Positions 36,700 through 45,773 of a stretch of 64,000 bases of DNA are shown one piece after another; positions within the stretch are counted from its first letter, which is position 1; each line of letters opens with the position of its first letter. The notes beneath the pieces were generated by a model. That model did not search any database. It had not been told where the DNA came from and was given only the letters and a program-made list of their open reading frames with translations. A program made the position numbers and the translations under genes. The stretch spans positions 1-64,000 of the forward strand of contig NZ_FOTM01000018.1 in the NCBI RefSeq assembly GCF_900114565.1. The letters are read 5' to 3'. Origin of the DNA: Leifsonia sp. CL147 (lineage in GTDB: Bacteria; Actinomycetota; Actinomycetes; Actinomycetales; Microbacteriaceae).

Positions 36700-38680
36700 C
36701 CTCGCCCGCGAAGCGGAGTCCCCGGATGCGCATCGTGCCGGCCGACGGCTCCGGATCGACGGCGAAGCGGTCGGCCGGCGCGTCGGCCTGCAATCCGAGC
36801 CGGGCGCTGAGCACGGCCACGGCGGCGGCTGCAGACCACGCCTGCGGTCGGCAGGCCGCCGGGTACGGAACAGGCGCGCTGGTCTCCTCGGCGCTGTCGC
36901 CGGCGTGCAGTTCGGGCATCCGGTAGCCGAAGCCCTCCGCCGCGGCGAGCAATCCCTCCGTCAGCCGCTCGGCTTCGCCCCGGAACCCCTCCCGCGCCAG
37001 CCCACCGATCACGATCGCGGTGTCATGCGCCCAGACACTCCCGCCGTGGTAGCTGAGCGGCCAGTAGCCGGCGGAGTCCTGGGACATGGTCCGCAGCCCG
37101 TAACCCGAAGCCAGCTCCGGTGAGACCAGCCGCCGGGCGACCAGGGCGGACTGCTCGGGCTCGAGGATGCCCGTCCCGAGCAGATGCCCGATATTGCTCG
37201 TCACTGTGTCCACCTTCCGCTTCGCGGCGTCGAGCGCGACAGCCGGGTACGCGCCCGCGGGGTCGTCGATCCAGAAGGATGCGGCGAAGCGCTCCTTGAG
37301 GTCGGCGGCCCAGGCGCGCCAGTCCTCCGCGCCCGGGCGGCCGAACGCCTCGAGCAGCTCGGCTCCGCCGACGGCCGCCTCGTGCGCGTATCCCTGTACC
37401 TCGCAGAGTGCGATCGGGCCGAGGGCGAGAGTGCCGTCGCGCCACTGGATCGAGTCGCCGGAATCCTTCCAGCCCTGGTTCGCCAGGCCGTGCCCCGTCG
37501 TGTCGATGTACTCGAGGAAGCCGTCGCCATCGCTGTCGCCGTGGTCGCGCATCCACGCGAGGGCCGCCTCGAGGTGGGGGAGCAGTACTTCGACCTCCTC
37601 GGCGGGCATGCCCCAGCGCCAGGCGTCGTGGAGCAGGCACACCCAGAGAGCGGTCGCGTCCACGGTGCCGTAATAGAGAGGTGGAAGGATCACATCCTCG
37701 CCGGGGATGCTCAGCGTGCCCGGCCGCAGTTCGTGCATGATCTTGCCCGGCTGCTCGGCCGACTCCGGCACCTCGCGGACGCCCTGGTAGGCGGCGAGCA
37801 CCCGGAGAGTGGATGCGGCGAGCTCGTGACCGAGTGGCAGCAGCATCCGCGCGGCCCACAGGGAGTCGCGGCCGAAGAGGGTGAAGAACCACGGGGCGCC
37901 TGCGGCGAGGAAGACATCGTCGGGATGCTCGACGGTCGTCATGCGCAGCGCCTGCAGGTCGGCGATCGCGCGGCCGAGCCAGGCGGCGAGACGGGAGTCG
38001 CCGGTCGCGGCGCGGAAGGCACCCCAGTGGTCCGACGGCGCTGCGCCCGCCACGACCGCGGTCGGATCCTCGACGTCGATGCGCCATTCCAGCACGACCT
38101 CGCTCCGGGCCGCGAGGTCTGCCTCCCAGCGCAGGGTGAGGCGGTCGCCGGAGACGGTGACGTCGCTGCCTTCGGCGACGATGCGGGCGGAGACGGGACC
38201 GCTGCGCAGGTGCGCCGATCCCGGGTCCGCTCCGAGGGCCACCATGATGGGATGCTCGCTCCCCCTCCGTCCCGCCTTGATCTGCTGCATCGGCGAGAAG
38301 TCGGCTCCCACCTCCAGCTGAACGGTGGTGCGGAGCCGGTGGCCGAGCGCATTCCTGAGCACGATCCGCTCGCCGAGCGAACCCGCTCGAACGGTGCGCG
38401 AGCGATCGAGGCGGACGCGGGGATCGGCCGTCTCGTCGTCGAGCCCGCGCACGACGGCCGTGAACACGGCCGTCGCAGCATCGGGACCGGCGGTGGAGAT
38501 GTGCTCCGGTTCGGATCCACCGATTGTCAGCAGCAGCCGATCCAGCACGCGCAGGTCCGAATGGTAGAAGCCGTGGATCCCGCGCCCGTCGATGCGTCCG
38601 TCCGGGGCGGACCACGCCTGTGACGGAGCCGTCACCACCACGGTGCTGTCGTGAAGGAGCGGCTGGTGGAGCTGGGTCAT
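36680..38680 (-). CDS. Amylo-alpha-1,6-glucosidase / glycogen-debranching-type glycoside hydrolase
   Basis: The 666-residue product has an N-terminal beta-sandwich (HGFYHSDLRVLDRLLLTIGG ... LRNALGHRLRTTVQLEVGAD, the GDE_N_bis pattern). A six-hairpin catalytic domain follows (PWFFTLFGRDSLWAARMLLP, YYGTVDATALWVCLLHDAWR, NQGWKDSGDSIQWRDG, RVDT-like KRKVDTVTSNIGHLL). No signal peptide is present, so it acts inside the cell. It is the last gene behind a sugar ABC importer, which suggests hydrolysis of imported alpha-glucan or similar oligosaccharides. Its C-terminal codons and stop are part of a tandem repeat array. Confidence 0.88.
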   Translation of the reverse strand: MTQLHQPLLHDSTVVVTAPSQAWSAPDGRIDGRGIHGFYHSDLRVLDRLLLTIGGSEPEHISTAGPDAATAVFTAVVRGLDDETADPRVRLDRSRTVRAGSLGERIVLRNALGHRLRTTVQLEVGADFSPMQQIKAGRRGSEHPIMVALGADPGSAHLRSGPVSARIVAEGSDVTVSGDRLTLRWEADLAARSEVVLEWRIDVEDPTAVVAGAAPSDHWGAFRAATGDSRLAAWLGRAIADLQALRMTTVEHPDDVFLAAGAPWFFTLFGRDSLWAARMLLPLGHELAASTLRVLAAYQGVREVPESAEQPGKIMHELRPGTLSIPGEDVILPPLYYGTVDATALWVCLLHDAWRWGMPAEEVEVLLPHLEAALAWMRDHGDSDGDGFLEYIDTTGHGLANQGWKDSGDSIQWRDGTLALGPIALCEVQGYAHEAAVGGAELLEAFGRPGAEDWRAWAADLKERFAASFWIDDPAGAYPAVALDAAKRKVDTVTSNIGHLLGTGILEPEQSALVARRLVSPELASGYGLRTMSQDSAGYWPLSYHGGSVWAHDTAIVIGGLAREGFRGEAERLTEGLLAAAEGFGYRMPELHAGDSAEETSAPVPYPAACRPQAWSAAAAVAVLSARLGLQADAPADRFAVDPEPSAGTMRIRGLRFAGEARDVTA

Positions 38681-38760
38681 CGTCAGAGTCGTGCCTTCGT
38701 GTTCGTCTGGTCCCGGAGAGGAAGTTCCCGGGTACTGATCGTCGGCGGTGCCGGAGGGAG

Positions 38761-39669
38761 TCACTCCTTCACCGCCCCTTCGCTGGAGTTCATGATCCGT
38801 CGCTGGAACACGAAGAACAGCACAGCGACGGGGATCGTCATGATCGCGGCCGCTGCGAGCTTGATCGGATACTGGCTGCCCTGGCTGAGCTGGCCGCTGG
38901 CGAGACCCGCCACGCCCTTCGTGAGTGTCGTCAGGGACGGGCTCTGCGTCGAGACGATGAAATGGGCGAGCTCGTTCCACGATCCCTGGAACGACAGGAT
39001 GACGATCGTGATGAGCGCAGGTCGTGCCATCGGCAGAACGATCGACCAGAAAACGCGGAAGGTCCCGGCTCCGTCGATCCGCGCCTGTTCCTCCACGCTC
39101 GCCGGTACCGACTCGAAGAAGTTCTTCATGATGAAGACGCCTGCCGCGTCTGTCAGCAGGGGCAGGATCATGCCGGTGTACGAGTCGTACATGCCCAGCT
39201 GGTTGATGACGAGGAACTTCGGGATCAGCAGCACGACCATCGGTACCGACATCACCGCGACGAGTGCGGCGAAGACGACGCTTCTGCCGCGGAAGTGCAG
39301 CCGGGCCAAGGCGTAGCCGGCGAGCGAGTCGAAGAAGACCCTTCCGAGGGTGACGACGACGGTGACGACGGCCGAGTTCGCGAACCAGACCGGGAAGTCG
39401 GAGGAGAGGAACAGCTTGGCGTAGGCGGCGGTGGTGAAGGTCTGCGGGATGAGCGCGACCGGGTTCGCCGTCGCCTCGGCATCCGTCTTGAACGAGGTGG
39501 AGACCTGGATGAGGAACGGCAGGATGTACACCACCGCCAGTACCACGAGGATGACGTAGGTGATGAGGGTGGCGGCGCTGAACGGCTTCCCGCGGGACCG
39601 ACGCCGGGCCGAGACGGGCCCGCCCGCGGAGGCCTCGACCCGGTCGGGAGTCACGGTGGTGGATGTCAT
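38761..39669 (-). CDS. Carbohydrate ABC transporter permease, MalG-type
   Basis: A 302-residue, six-span permease (ATLITYVILVVLAVVYILPF at the N-terminus) with the CUT1 EAA loop EEQARIDGAGTFRVFWSIVL that contacts the ATPase. It overlaps the upstream MalF-type permease gene by the ATGA junction. No ATPase gene lies in the operon, so the complex probably borrows a shared MsiK-like ATPase encoded elsewhere. Confidence 0.94.
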   Translation of the reverse strand: MTSTTVTPDRVEASAGGPVSARRRSRGKPFSAATLITYVILVVLAVVYILPFLIQVSTSFKTDAEATANPVALIPQTFTTAAYAKLFLSSDFPVWFANSAVVTVVVTLGRVFFDSLAGYALARLHFRGRSVVFAALVAVMSVPMVVLLIPKFLVINQLGMYDSYTGMILPLLTDAAGVFIMKNFFESVPASVEEQARIDGAGTFRVFWSIVLPMARPALITIVILSFQGSWNELAHFIVSTQSPSLTTLTKGVAGLASGQLSQGSQYPIKLAAAAIMTIPVAVLFFVFQRRIMNSSEGAVKE

Positions 39670-40823
39670 CGGAGCGCTCCTTCGCGATCGGACTCGCCGG
39701 ACGCGGCCGCGACGCCGCCCGGCGCGCCGGCAGCCACGGTGGCGGCCGTGAGCGCCGGCTGGTAGAGCCGCATCCTGCGCTTGGAGACCTTCCTCTCGCG
39801 CAGCACCCAGCGCTGGAAGATGGTGAACACGACGATGATGACGAACAGGATGAAGGCGATCGCAGCTCCCTGACCCCATTGCTGGTTGACGAAGGAGGTC
39901 TGATAAGAGAGGTAGGCGGGCGTCAGTGTCGTCTTGCCCGGCGCGCCACGCGTGCCGGTGTAGATCTGGTCGAAGACCTGCCAGCAGCCGATCAGTCCCA
40001 GCGTGAGCACGGTGAACAGGGTGGGCCGGAGCTGGGGCAGGGTGACCCTCCAGAATCGTTGCCAGCCGTTGGCCCCATCCACCATCGCCGCCTCGGTGAC
40101 ATCGCCGCCGAGGTTCTGCAGGGCGGCGAGGAACAGGAGCATGAACGTCCCGCTGGTGGTGAACACGGCCATGATGATGTACGCGGTCATCGCGACCGAC
40201 GGCCCGCCCAGCCAGTCCCACCAGGACACGCCGAGGGCCGTGTTCTGGGTCAACGCTGCTGGTCCCCGCGTCACACCGAAGGCCTGGACGAGGCCGTGGA
40301 AGATGCCGGTCGGGTCGTTGAACCAGTTGGGCCCGTGGATACCGACCCACGACAACATCGTGTTGACCGCCCCGCTGGTGCTGAACAGGAACAACCAGAG
40401 CACCGTGATGGCCACAGAGCTCGTCACGGACGGGAAGTAGAAGGCGGTGCGGAAGAAGTCGCGCCCGCGGAGGATCGCCCGGTTCACGAGAACTGCGAGC
40501 CCCAGCGAGACGGCGGTCTGAATCGGCACCACCAGGATGACGTACCAGGCGTTGTTCTTGAGTGACATCCCGAAGTCCTGCTCGGCGAGCCCGCCGCCCG
40601 AGAGCAGCGTCGTGTAGTTGCTGAAGCCCACGAAGTGCACTCCGGACGAGAAGGGGCTGCCGCGGCCGCCCCAGTCGGAGAAGCTGACCCAGAGCGCCAT
40701 CAGGACGGGGACGACAAGGAAGACGCCGAGCAGCAGGATGACCGGGGCGGTGAACAACCACCCCGAGGCGGCCTCGCCGCTCCGGATACCGGTGCGACGA
40801 GACCGACTCGTGGTTGCGGACAT
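39666..40823 (-). CDS. Carbohydrate ABC transporter permease, MalF-type
   Basis: A 385-residue permease. It has a first helix WLFTAPVILLLGVFLVVPVL followed by a periplasmic-type loop, a core of five helices, and the EAA loop TEAAMVDGANGWQRFWRVTL. The C-terminal 30 residues are Ala/Gly-rich and unusual for the family. The gene lies 13 bp after the binding-protein gene and is coupled to the MalG-type gene downstream. Confidence 0.94.
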   Translation of the reverse strand: MSATTSRSRRTGIRSGEAASGWLFTAPVILLLGVFLVVPVLMALWVSFSDWGGRGSPFSSGVHFVGFSNYTTLLSGGGLAEQDFGMSLKNNAWYVILVVPIQTAVSLGLAVLVNRAILRGRDFFRTAFYFPSVTSSVAITVLWLFLFSTSGAVNTMLSWVGIHGPNWFNDPTGIFHGLVQAFGVTRGPAALTQNTALGVSWWDWLGGPSVAMTAYIIMAVFTTSGTFMLLFLAALQNLGGDVTEAAMVDGANGWQRFWRVTLPQLRPTLFTVLTLGLIGCWQVFDQIYTGTRGAPGKTTLTPAYLSYQTSFVNQQWGQGAAIAFILFVIIVVFTIFQRWVLRERKVSKRRMRLYQPALTAATVAAGAPGGVAAASGESDREGALR

Positions 40824-40836
40824 GACGGTTGCGTCC

Positions 40837-42087
40837 CTACTTCAGCAGTGCTTCGAGGTTCTTCTGCGTGGCGTCGAGGATCGCCTTCGGATCGCCGGTG
40901 GCGAGCGATTCGAGCTTGCTGTTGAAGTCGGTGACGACGTCGGCTGCGCCCTTCGCAGTCGGAACGCCCTTGGCGTAGTCGGCGGCGCTCAGGAAGGGCA
41001 CCAGGTCCGGGTTGGCCGACTTCCAGGCGGAAGCGGCCGATTTGATGGACGGCATGGGCCCGAACGCCTTCGAGAACGCCAGCTGGTCCTCCTTGCTGGT
41101 CAGCTTCTCGACCAGCTTCAGAGCGGCGGCCTGGTTCGGACTGTCGGCGGCGATGCCCCAGCAGTTGGTGAACTGGAGGGTGCCCTGGCCGGCCGGGCCT
41201 TTGGGCAGTTCAGCGATCGTGTAGTGGATGCCCGGGAAGTCCGACTTGAGCGCCCCGGTGATCCAGTTGCCCTCGATCGTCATAGCGGCAAGGCCCTTGC
41301 CGAACGCTTCGCCACCCCAGCCGGCGCCGAGGTCCTTTGCGTACTTCAGCTCTCCGCCGTCGAGCAGCTTCTTCACGAAGTCGAGAGCCTTCACGTTGGC
41401 GTCGCTGTCCGCTGTCGCCTTCGTGCTGTCATCGTTCATGAGGTTGCCGCCCGCCTGCGCCATGAAGGAGCCGACCCGGGCGTACTCGCCGGAGATCCCG
41501 AGGCCGACCCGGTTGCCGCTGGTGAGCTTCTTGGCGACGGACTCGAGCTGATCCCAGGTGGTCGGGATGTCAGCATCGGTCAGGCCTGCAGCCTTCCACA
41601 TGTCGGTGTTGATGATGAGCTGGAGGGTGGAGAAGTCTTTGGGGGCGCAGTAGAACGTGCCGCCGTACGTGAACGACTTCACCAGGCTCGGATAGAAGTC
41701 GCTCTTGTTGGCCAGCTGGTCGCCGTAGGCGAGCAGGGATCCGTTGGAGGCGTAGCCGGCCAGGGCGTCGGTCGACAGGTAGAACACATCGGCGGGCTTC
41801 TTGGATGCGAAGCCCTGCGACAGCTGCTGGTTCAGGTCGCTCGCCGCGACGACGCTCGCCGCGGTGCCCGAGCTCGAGGACCAGGCCGACACCGCTGACT
41901 TCACGGCGGCGGTCTCCGCGTCGCCGGACGAGCCGATCATCACGGTCAGCGGCTTATCGGACGAGGTGAGCTTGCCGGTCGATTCACCGCTGCTGCCGCT
42001 GAAGCCGGAGCCGCAGGCGGTCAGGACGAGCCCTGCCGCGGCGGCGACAGCGCCGGCTGCGAGCCAGCGGTGTGTGATTCTGCGCAT
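40837..42087 (-). CDS. Sugar ABC transporter substrate-binding lipoprotein
   Basis: The 416-residue product has a lipoprotein signal peptide (MRRITHRWLAAGAVAAAAGL, lipobox LTAC|G) followed by an extracellular-solute-binding family 1 domain (LTVMIGSSGDAETAAVKSAV ... GGTFYCAPKDFSTLQLIINTDMW ... AAMTIEGNWI). It is the first gene of the importer operon and the expected main target of LacI control from the two operators just upstream. Ligand type (oligosaccharide, perhaps an alpha-glucoside) is inferred from the debranching-type enzyme in the same operon. Confidence 0.94.
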   Translation of the reverse strand: MRRITHRWLAAGAVAAAAGLVLTACGSGFSGSSGESTGKLTSSDKPLTVMIGSSGDAETAAVKSAVSAWSSSSGTAASVVAASDLNQQLSQGFASKKPADVFYLSTDALAGYASNGSLLAYGDQLANKSDFYPSLVKSFTYGGTFYCAPKDFSTLQLIINTDMWKAAGLTDADIPTTWDQLESVAKKLTSGNRVGLGISGEYARVGSFMAQAGGNLMNDDSTKATADSDANVKALDFVKKLLDGGELKYAKDLGAGWGGEAFGKGLAAMTIEGNWITGALKSDFPGIHYTIAELPKGPAGQGTLQFTNCWGIAADSPNQAAALKLVEKLTSKEDQLAFSKAFGPMPSIKSAASAWKSANPDLVPFLSAADYAKGVPTAKGAADVVTDFNSKLESLATGDPKAILDATQKNLEALLK

Positions 42088-42190
42088 TCGTGTTTCTCCT
42101 TCGCTGTCGAGTGTGCCCCGACGATGGGGCGCACTCGGGAACGGTGCTGAAAGTTGTGGACAACTGGGTCGGGCACTTTCCTGGGGAGTG

Positions 42191-42240
42191 TTTGATCGAT
42201 CAAATCTGCAACTGCTATGGTGGGTTTGAACGATCAAACC
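42191..42240. promoter_or_regulatory. Two LacI-type operators between the importer operon and its regulator
   Basis: The first operator is TTTGATCGATCAAA (42191-42204), a perfect palindrome. The second is GGTTTGA-ACGA-TCAAACC (42223-42240), also perfect in its arms. Their centres are 34 bp apart, about three helical turns. Both match the shape of LacI/GalR-family sites, and they lie in the divergent space between the binding-protein gene and the lacI gene, so one dimer pair could control both directions. Confidence 0.85.
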
Positions 42241-42359
42241 AGGAATGGTTGACACATTAGCCATGCGGTTCCCGGGGTGTCAAGCGGGCAGTATGGTCAT
42301 ATCCGACGCGGCGAATCCGCGCGCCGAGGCCACGGGCGAGCGTCGAGGAGGGAGCCGCG

Positions 42360-43406
42360 ATGGGAGCACAACCCACCGTCAGCGACGTCGCCGGCGTCGC
42401 GGGAGTCTCCCGCCAGACGGTCTCCAACGTGCTCAACGCACCCGAACTCGTCCGCCCGGAGACCCGGGAGCGCGTACAGGAGGCCATCCGCTCGCTCGGC
42501 TACCGGCCGCACGCCTCGGCCCGCCGCCTGCGGACGCAGAAGAGCTCGACGATCGGCATCCGCCTCGACCCGATCACGCAGGACGGCATCTCGGGCAGCA
42601 TCCTCGACCGCTTCCTGCACGCCCTCACCGAGCGCGCCGACCGCCAAGGCCTGCGCGTGCTCCTCTTCACCGCGGCCGGTCCCGAGGACGAGATCGAGCA
42701 GTTCCGGCGGCTGTCGGATGCTGCCGATGTCGATGCCTTCGTGCTGACCTCGACCTTCAACGGCGACCCCCGCACCGAGTGGCTGATCGAGCACGGCCTG
42801 CCGTTCGTGACCTTCGGCCGGCCGTGGGGCATCGACGATATGACGGACCCCGAGCATCTCTGGGTGGATGTCGACGGCCGCTCCGGCCTCCGCGACGCCA
42901 CCGACCACCTGCTCTCGCTCGGGGCGCGACGCATCGGCTTCGTGGGCTGGCCGCTCGGTTCGGGAACGGGAGACGACCGCCGCGCCGGCTGGCTGGAGGC
43001 GATGCGCGGCGGCAGCGGACTCTCTCCCGCTCAACTCCGCCTGCTCCAGGTGGAGACCGAGGACGTCGTCCCGTTCGGAGCCGACGCGGTCCGTCGGCTC
43101 GAAGCCCAGGCGGGGCCGGTGGATGGCGTCGTGTGCGTGTCCGACTCGCTGGCCATCGGGGTCCTGACCGTCACCGGGGGCCGCATCCCGGTGGTGGGAT
43201 ACGACGACACGCCCATGGCTGCCTCGCTCGGCTTCTCCAGCGTGGCCCAGTCGCTCGATGAGGTCGCCGCCGGCGTGCTCGAGCTGCTGACCGGCGCCCA
43301 CGGCGGCCGGGTGGACGCAGAGAGCGACATGTCCGACCCGCGTCATCGCCTGGTCGCCCCGCGCCTTGTCGTCCGCGACGGCCCGCCGCTCATCGGCCCC
43401 CGCTGA
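42360..43406 (+). CDS. LacI-family transcriptional regulator of the sugar importer
   Basis: The 348-residue product has an N-terminal LacI helix-turn-helix and hinge (TVSDVAGVAGVSRQTVSNVL, then RSLGYRPHASARRLRT) and a periplasmic-binding-protein-like effector domain (SSTIGIRLDP ... DAFVLTSTFNGDP ... PVVGYDDTPMAASLGFSSV). It is divergent from the importer operon, and two matching operators lie in between. The likely inducer is the imported sugar or a product of the debranching-type enzyme. Confidence 0.94.
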   Translation: MGAQPTVSDVAGVAGVSRQTVSNVLNAPELVRPETRERVQEAIRSLGYRPHASARRLRTQKSSTIGIRLDPITQDGISGSILDRFLHALTERADRQGLRVLLFTAAGPEDEIEQFRRLSDAADVDAFVLTSTFNGDPRTEWLIEHGLPFVTFGRPWGIDDMTDPEHLWVDVDGRSGLRDATDHLLSLGARRIGFVGWPLGSGTGDDRRAGWLEAMRGGSGLSPAQLRLLQVETEDVVPFGADAVRRLEAQAGPVDGVVCVSDSLAIGVLTVTGGRIPVVGYDDTPMAASLGFSSVAQSLDEVAAGVLELLTGAHGGRVDAESDMSDPRHRLVAPRLVVRDGPPLIGPR

Positions 43407-43440
43407 TCTCGCCCCCGGCCCTGGCCGCCGATTCTCGTCC

Positions 43441-43617
43441 ACATTCGTCACGAATGTCGGCTTCAGCGCTGAGTTAGTGCACATTCGTCACAAATGTCGG
43501 CTTCAGCGCTGGGATGGCGCACATTCGTCACGAATGTCGGCTTCAGCGCTGGGATGGCGCACATTCGTCACGAATGTCGGCTTCAGCGCTGGGATGGCGC
43601 ACATTCGTCACGAATGT
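43441..43617. repeat. Family B palindrome array 1 (five copies, 40-bp period)
   Basis: The 17-bp palindrome ACATTCGT-C-ACGAATGT starts at 43441, 43481, 43521, 43561 and 43601, exactly 40 bp apart. The 23-bp spacers are near-identical (CGGCTTCAGCGCTGGGATGG, then CGC). Copy 2 has one mismatch. The array lies between the lacI gene and vanH; a further 50 bp of C/G-rich imperfect repeat follows it. Confidence 0.95.
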
Positions 43618-43674
43618 CGGCGCTCCCGCGCTTCCGCGCTCCCGTGCTCCCGCGCTGCCGCGCGCCCGCGTCGC

Positions 43675-43705
43675 CGTATCGCCGGCGTATCGAAAAGCGG
43701 ATACG
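43675..43705 (+). promoter_or_regulatory. Candidate VanR-binding sites and vanH promoter
   Basis: CGTATCG occurs twice (43675-43681 and 43686-43692), 11 bp apart, followed by the inverted half-site CGGATACG (43698-43705). A closely similar pair lies before vanR. Direct repeats one helical turn apart suit an OmpR/PhoB-type regulator such as VanR. GATACG near 43700 could serve as the -10 box, leaving a leader of roughly 30 bases before the vanH GTG. Confidence 0.6.
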
Positions 43706-43738
43706 CGGCGGCAACAGCCGACTCTCTTGACTGGGATC

Positions 43739-44743
43739 GTGGTCACCAGCGCACCTGCCTCGACGAACTCCCCGGACGTTCCGGGTCCCGCAGCGCCGGT
43801 CGGCATCTCGATCTTCGGATGCGCTCCCGATGAAGCGGAGCTGTTCCGTCGGCTGTCCGGCCGTCTCGGCATGGTCCCGGCGATCACCGCGTCGCCGCTG
43901 TCCGCATCCACCGTGGACCTCGTGGCCGGCAACCGGTGCGTCAGCGTCGGCCACGAGAACCCGATCGACGGCGCCACCCTCCGTCGACTGAGGGACGTCG
44001 GCGTCGCCTACCTGTCGACACGAAGCACCGGGGTCGACCACATCGACGCGGAGTCCGCCGCGAGCGTCGGCATCGCGGTGGAGGGAGTCGCGTACTCGCC
44101 GGACAGCGTCGCCGACCACGCGCTGCTGCTGATGCTCGCCGCTCTGCGGAACGCGCGCTCCACCATCCTCCGGGCCGAGTCCCACGATTTCCGGCTGAAC
44201 GACCAGCGCGGCCGCGAACTGCGCGACCTCACGGTCGGCGTCGTCGGGACGGGTCGCATCGGGCGCGCGGTCATCCAGCGCCTGCGGGGCTTCGGCTGCC
44301 GGATCCTGCCCCTCGACGGCAACGCCGACCCCGCCGAGTTGGACGATCTCCTCGAGCGCTCCGACCTCGTCACTCTCCATGCGCCCCTCACCGCGAGCAC
44401 GCGCCATCTCCTCGACGCCGGACGTCTCGGCCGGATGAGGCCCGGCGCGATCCTCGTCAACACCGCGCGCGGAGGGCTGGTCGACACCGAGGCGCTGCTC
44501 GCCGCGCTGGAGGGCGGCCGGCTCGGTGGCGCGGCGCTGGATGTGGTCGAAGGGGAGGCGGGCATCTTCTATTCCGACCGCCGGCGCCGGCCGATCGAGG
44601 ACGAGGTCTTCCTCCGCCTGCAGCGCCTGCCGAACGTGCTCATCACCCCGCACACCGCGTACTACACCGAGCACGCCCTGCTCGACATCGTCCGGAACAC
44701 CCTGCTCAACACTCTCGAATTCGAAGGACACCCGCATGCCTAA
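43739..44743 (+). CDS. vanH: D-lactate dehydrogenase VanH
   Basis: A 334-residue D-2-hydroxyacid dehydrogenase that reduces pyruvate to D-lactate for the altered cell-wall precursor. VanH-specific stretches are clear: GISIFGCAPDEAELF, YLSTRSTGVDHID, GVAYSPDSVADHALLLM, the NAD motif VGVVGTGRIGRAVIQRLRGF and the C-terminal NVLITPHTAYYTEHALLD with the catalytic His. The GTG at 43739 was selected; it adds about 20 residues before the conserved start. The stop overlaps vanA by 8 bp. Confidence 0.93.
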   Translation: MVTSAPASTNSPDVPGPAAPVGISIFGCAPDEAELFRRLSGRLGMVPAITASPLSASTVDLVAGNRCVSVGHENPIDGATLRRLRDVGVAYLSTRSTGVDHIDAESAASVGIAVEGVAYSPDSVADHALLLMLAALRNARSTILRAESHDFRLNDQRGRELRDLTVGVVGTGRIGRAVIQRLRGFGCRILPLDGNADPAELDDLLERSDLVTLHAPLTASTRHLLDAGRLGRMRPGAILVNTARGGLVDTEALLAALEGGRLGGAALDVVEGEAGIFYSDRRRRPIEDEVFLRLQRLPNVLITPHTAYYTEHALLDIVRNTLLNTLEFEGHPHA

Positions 44744-45773
44744 ACTCACCGTCGCCGTTCTGTTCGGTGGACTGTCCGAGGAGCACGACGTCTCGGTCAA
44801 ATCGGCGCAGGAGGTCGCGCGCAACCTGAACCTCGCAAAGTACGAGCCGCTCTATGTCGGGATCACGAAGGCGGGCGAGTGGATGCTCTGCCCGGCTCCC
44901 GGCCCCGATTGGCGGGAGGGCGACTGCCGCCCGGTCACGCTTTCGCCCGACCGGAGCATCCACGGCCTGCTGCTGGAGGAGGACGGTCGCCGGAAGACCA
45001 TCCGCCTCGACGTCGTGATCCCCGTCCTCCACGGCAGGCTCGGCGAGGACGGCGCCGTCCAAGGCCTGCTGGAGCTCTCGGGCATCCCGTACGTCGGTTG
45101 CGACCTGCAGAGCGCCTCGCTCGCGATGGACAAGTCGCTCACGTACCTCGTGGTCGGCGACGCCGGCATCCCCACTCCCGCGTTCCGCACGGTCACTGGT
45201 CACGACCGCATCGATCCCTCCCGGCTCGCCTTCCCGGTGTTCGTGAAGCCGGCTCGCTCGGGGTCGTCCTTCGGCGTGACCCGCGTGGAGCGGGCCGAAG
45301 ACCTCGCCGTGGCCATCGACGAAGCCCGCCAGTTCGACGGAAAGGTGCTGATCGAGGAGGCGGTCGTCGCCAGCGAGGTGGGATGCGCGGTACTGGAGAG
45401 CGACACCGAGCTGATCGTCGGCGAGGTGGACCAGATCCGGCTGTCCCACGGCTTCTTCCGCATCCATCAGGAGGAGCGGCCGGGGGCCGGTTCCGAGAAC
45501 TCGAGCATCGTCGTGCCCGCGGAGCTGCCGGAGGAGACGCGGGTCCGTGTCCAGCAGACAGCGCGTGTCATCTACCGGGCGCTCGGATGTCGCGGCCTCG
45601 CGCGGGTCGACCTGTTCGTGAAGGCCGACGGGGAGATCGTCCTCAACGAGGTGAACACCTTTCCCGGCCTCACCTCGTACAGCCGTTACCCGCGGATGAT
45701 GGCCGCCGCGGGGATCTCTCTCGCCGAGGTCGTGGACCGCCTGATCGCGTTCGCGCTGGGAGGCCGCAGATGA
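44736..45773 (+). CDS. vanA: D-alanine-D-lactate ligase VanA
   Basis: A 345-residue ATP-grasp ligase that makes D-Ala-D-Lac, the depsipeptide that lowers glycopeptide binding. Diagnostic features are VLFGGLSEEHDVSVKSAQEV, FVKPARSGSSFGV, and the omega-loop GFFRIHQEERPGAGSEN, whose His is characteristic of D-Lac-forming ligases (Ddl enzymes carry Tyr there). RVDLFVKADGEIVLNEVNTF follows. It lies between vanH (8-bp overlap) and vanX (ATGA overlap). Confidence 0.95.
   Translation: MPKLTVAVLFGGLSEEHDVSVKSAQEVARNLNLAKYEPLYVGITKAGEWMLCPAPGPDWREGDCRPVTLSPDRSIHGLLLEEDGRRKTIRLDVVIPVLHGRLGEDGAVQGLLELSGIPYVGCDLQSASLAMDKSLTYLVVGDAGIPTPAFRTVTGHDRIDPSRLAFPVFVKPARSGSSFGVTRVERAEDLAVAIDEARQFDGKVLIEEAVVASEVGCAVLESDTELIVGEVDQIRLSHGFFRIHQEERPGAGSENSSIVVPAELPEETRVRVQQTARVIYRALGCRGLARVDLFVKADGEIVLNEVNTFPGLTSYSRYPRMMAAAGISLAEVVDRLIAFALGGRR

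Noticed and set aside
43441-43617. CRISPR-like regular array (repeat every 40 bp)
   Set aside because: The spacers are nearly identical to each other, the repeat core is only 17 bp, and no cas genes are nearby. It is a tandem palindrome array.
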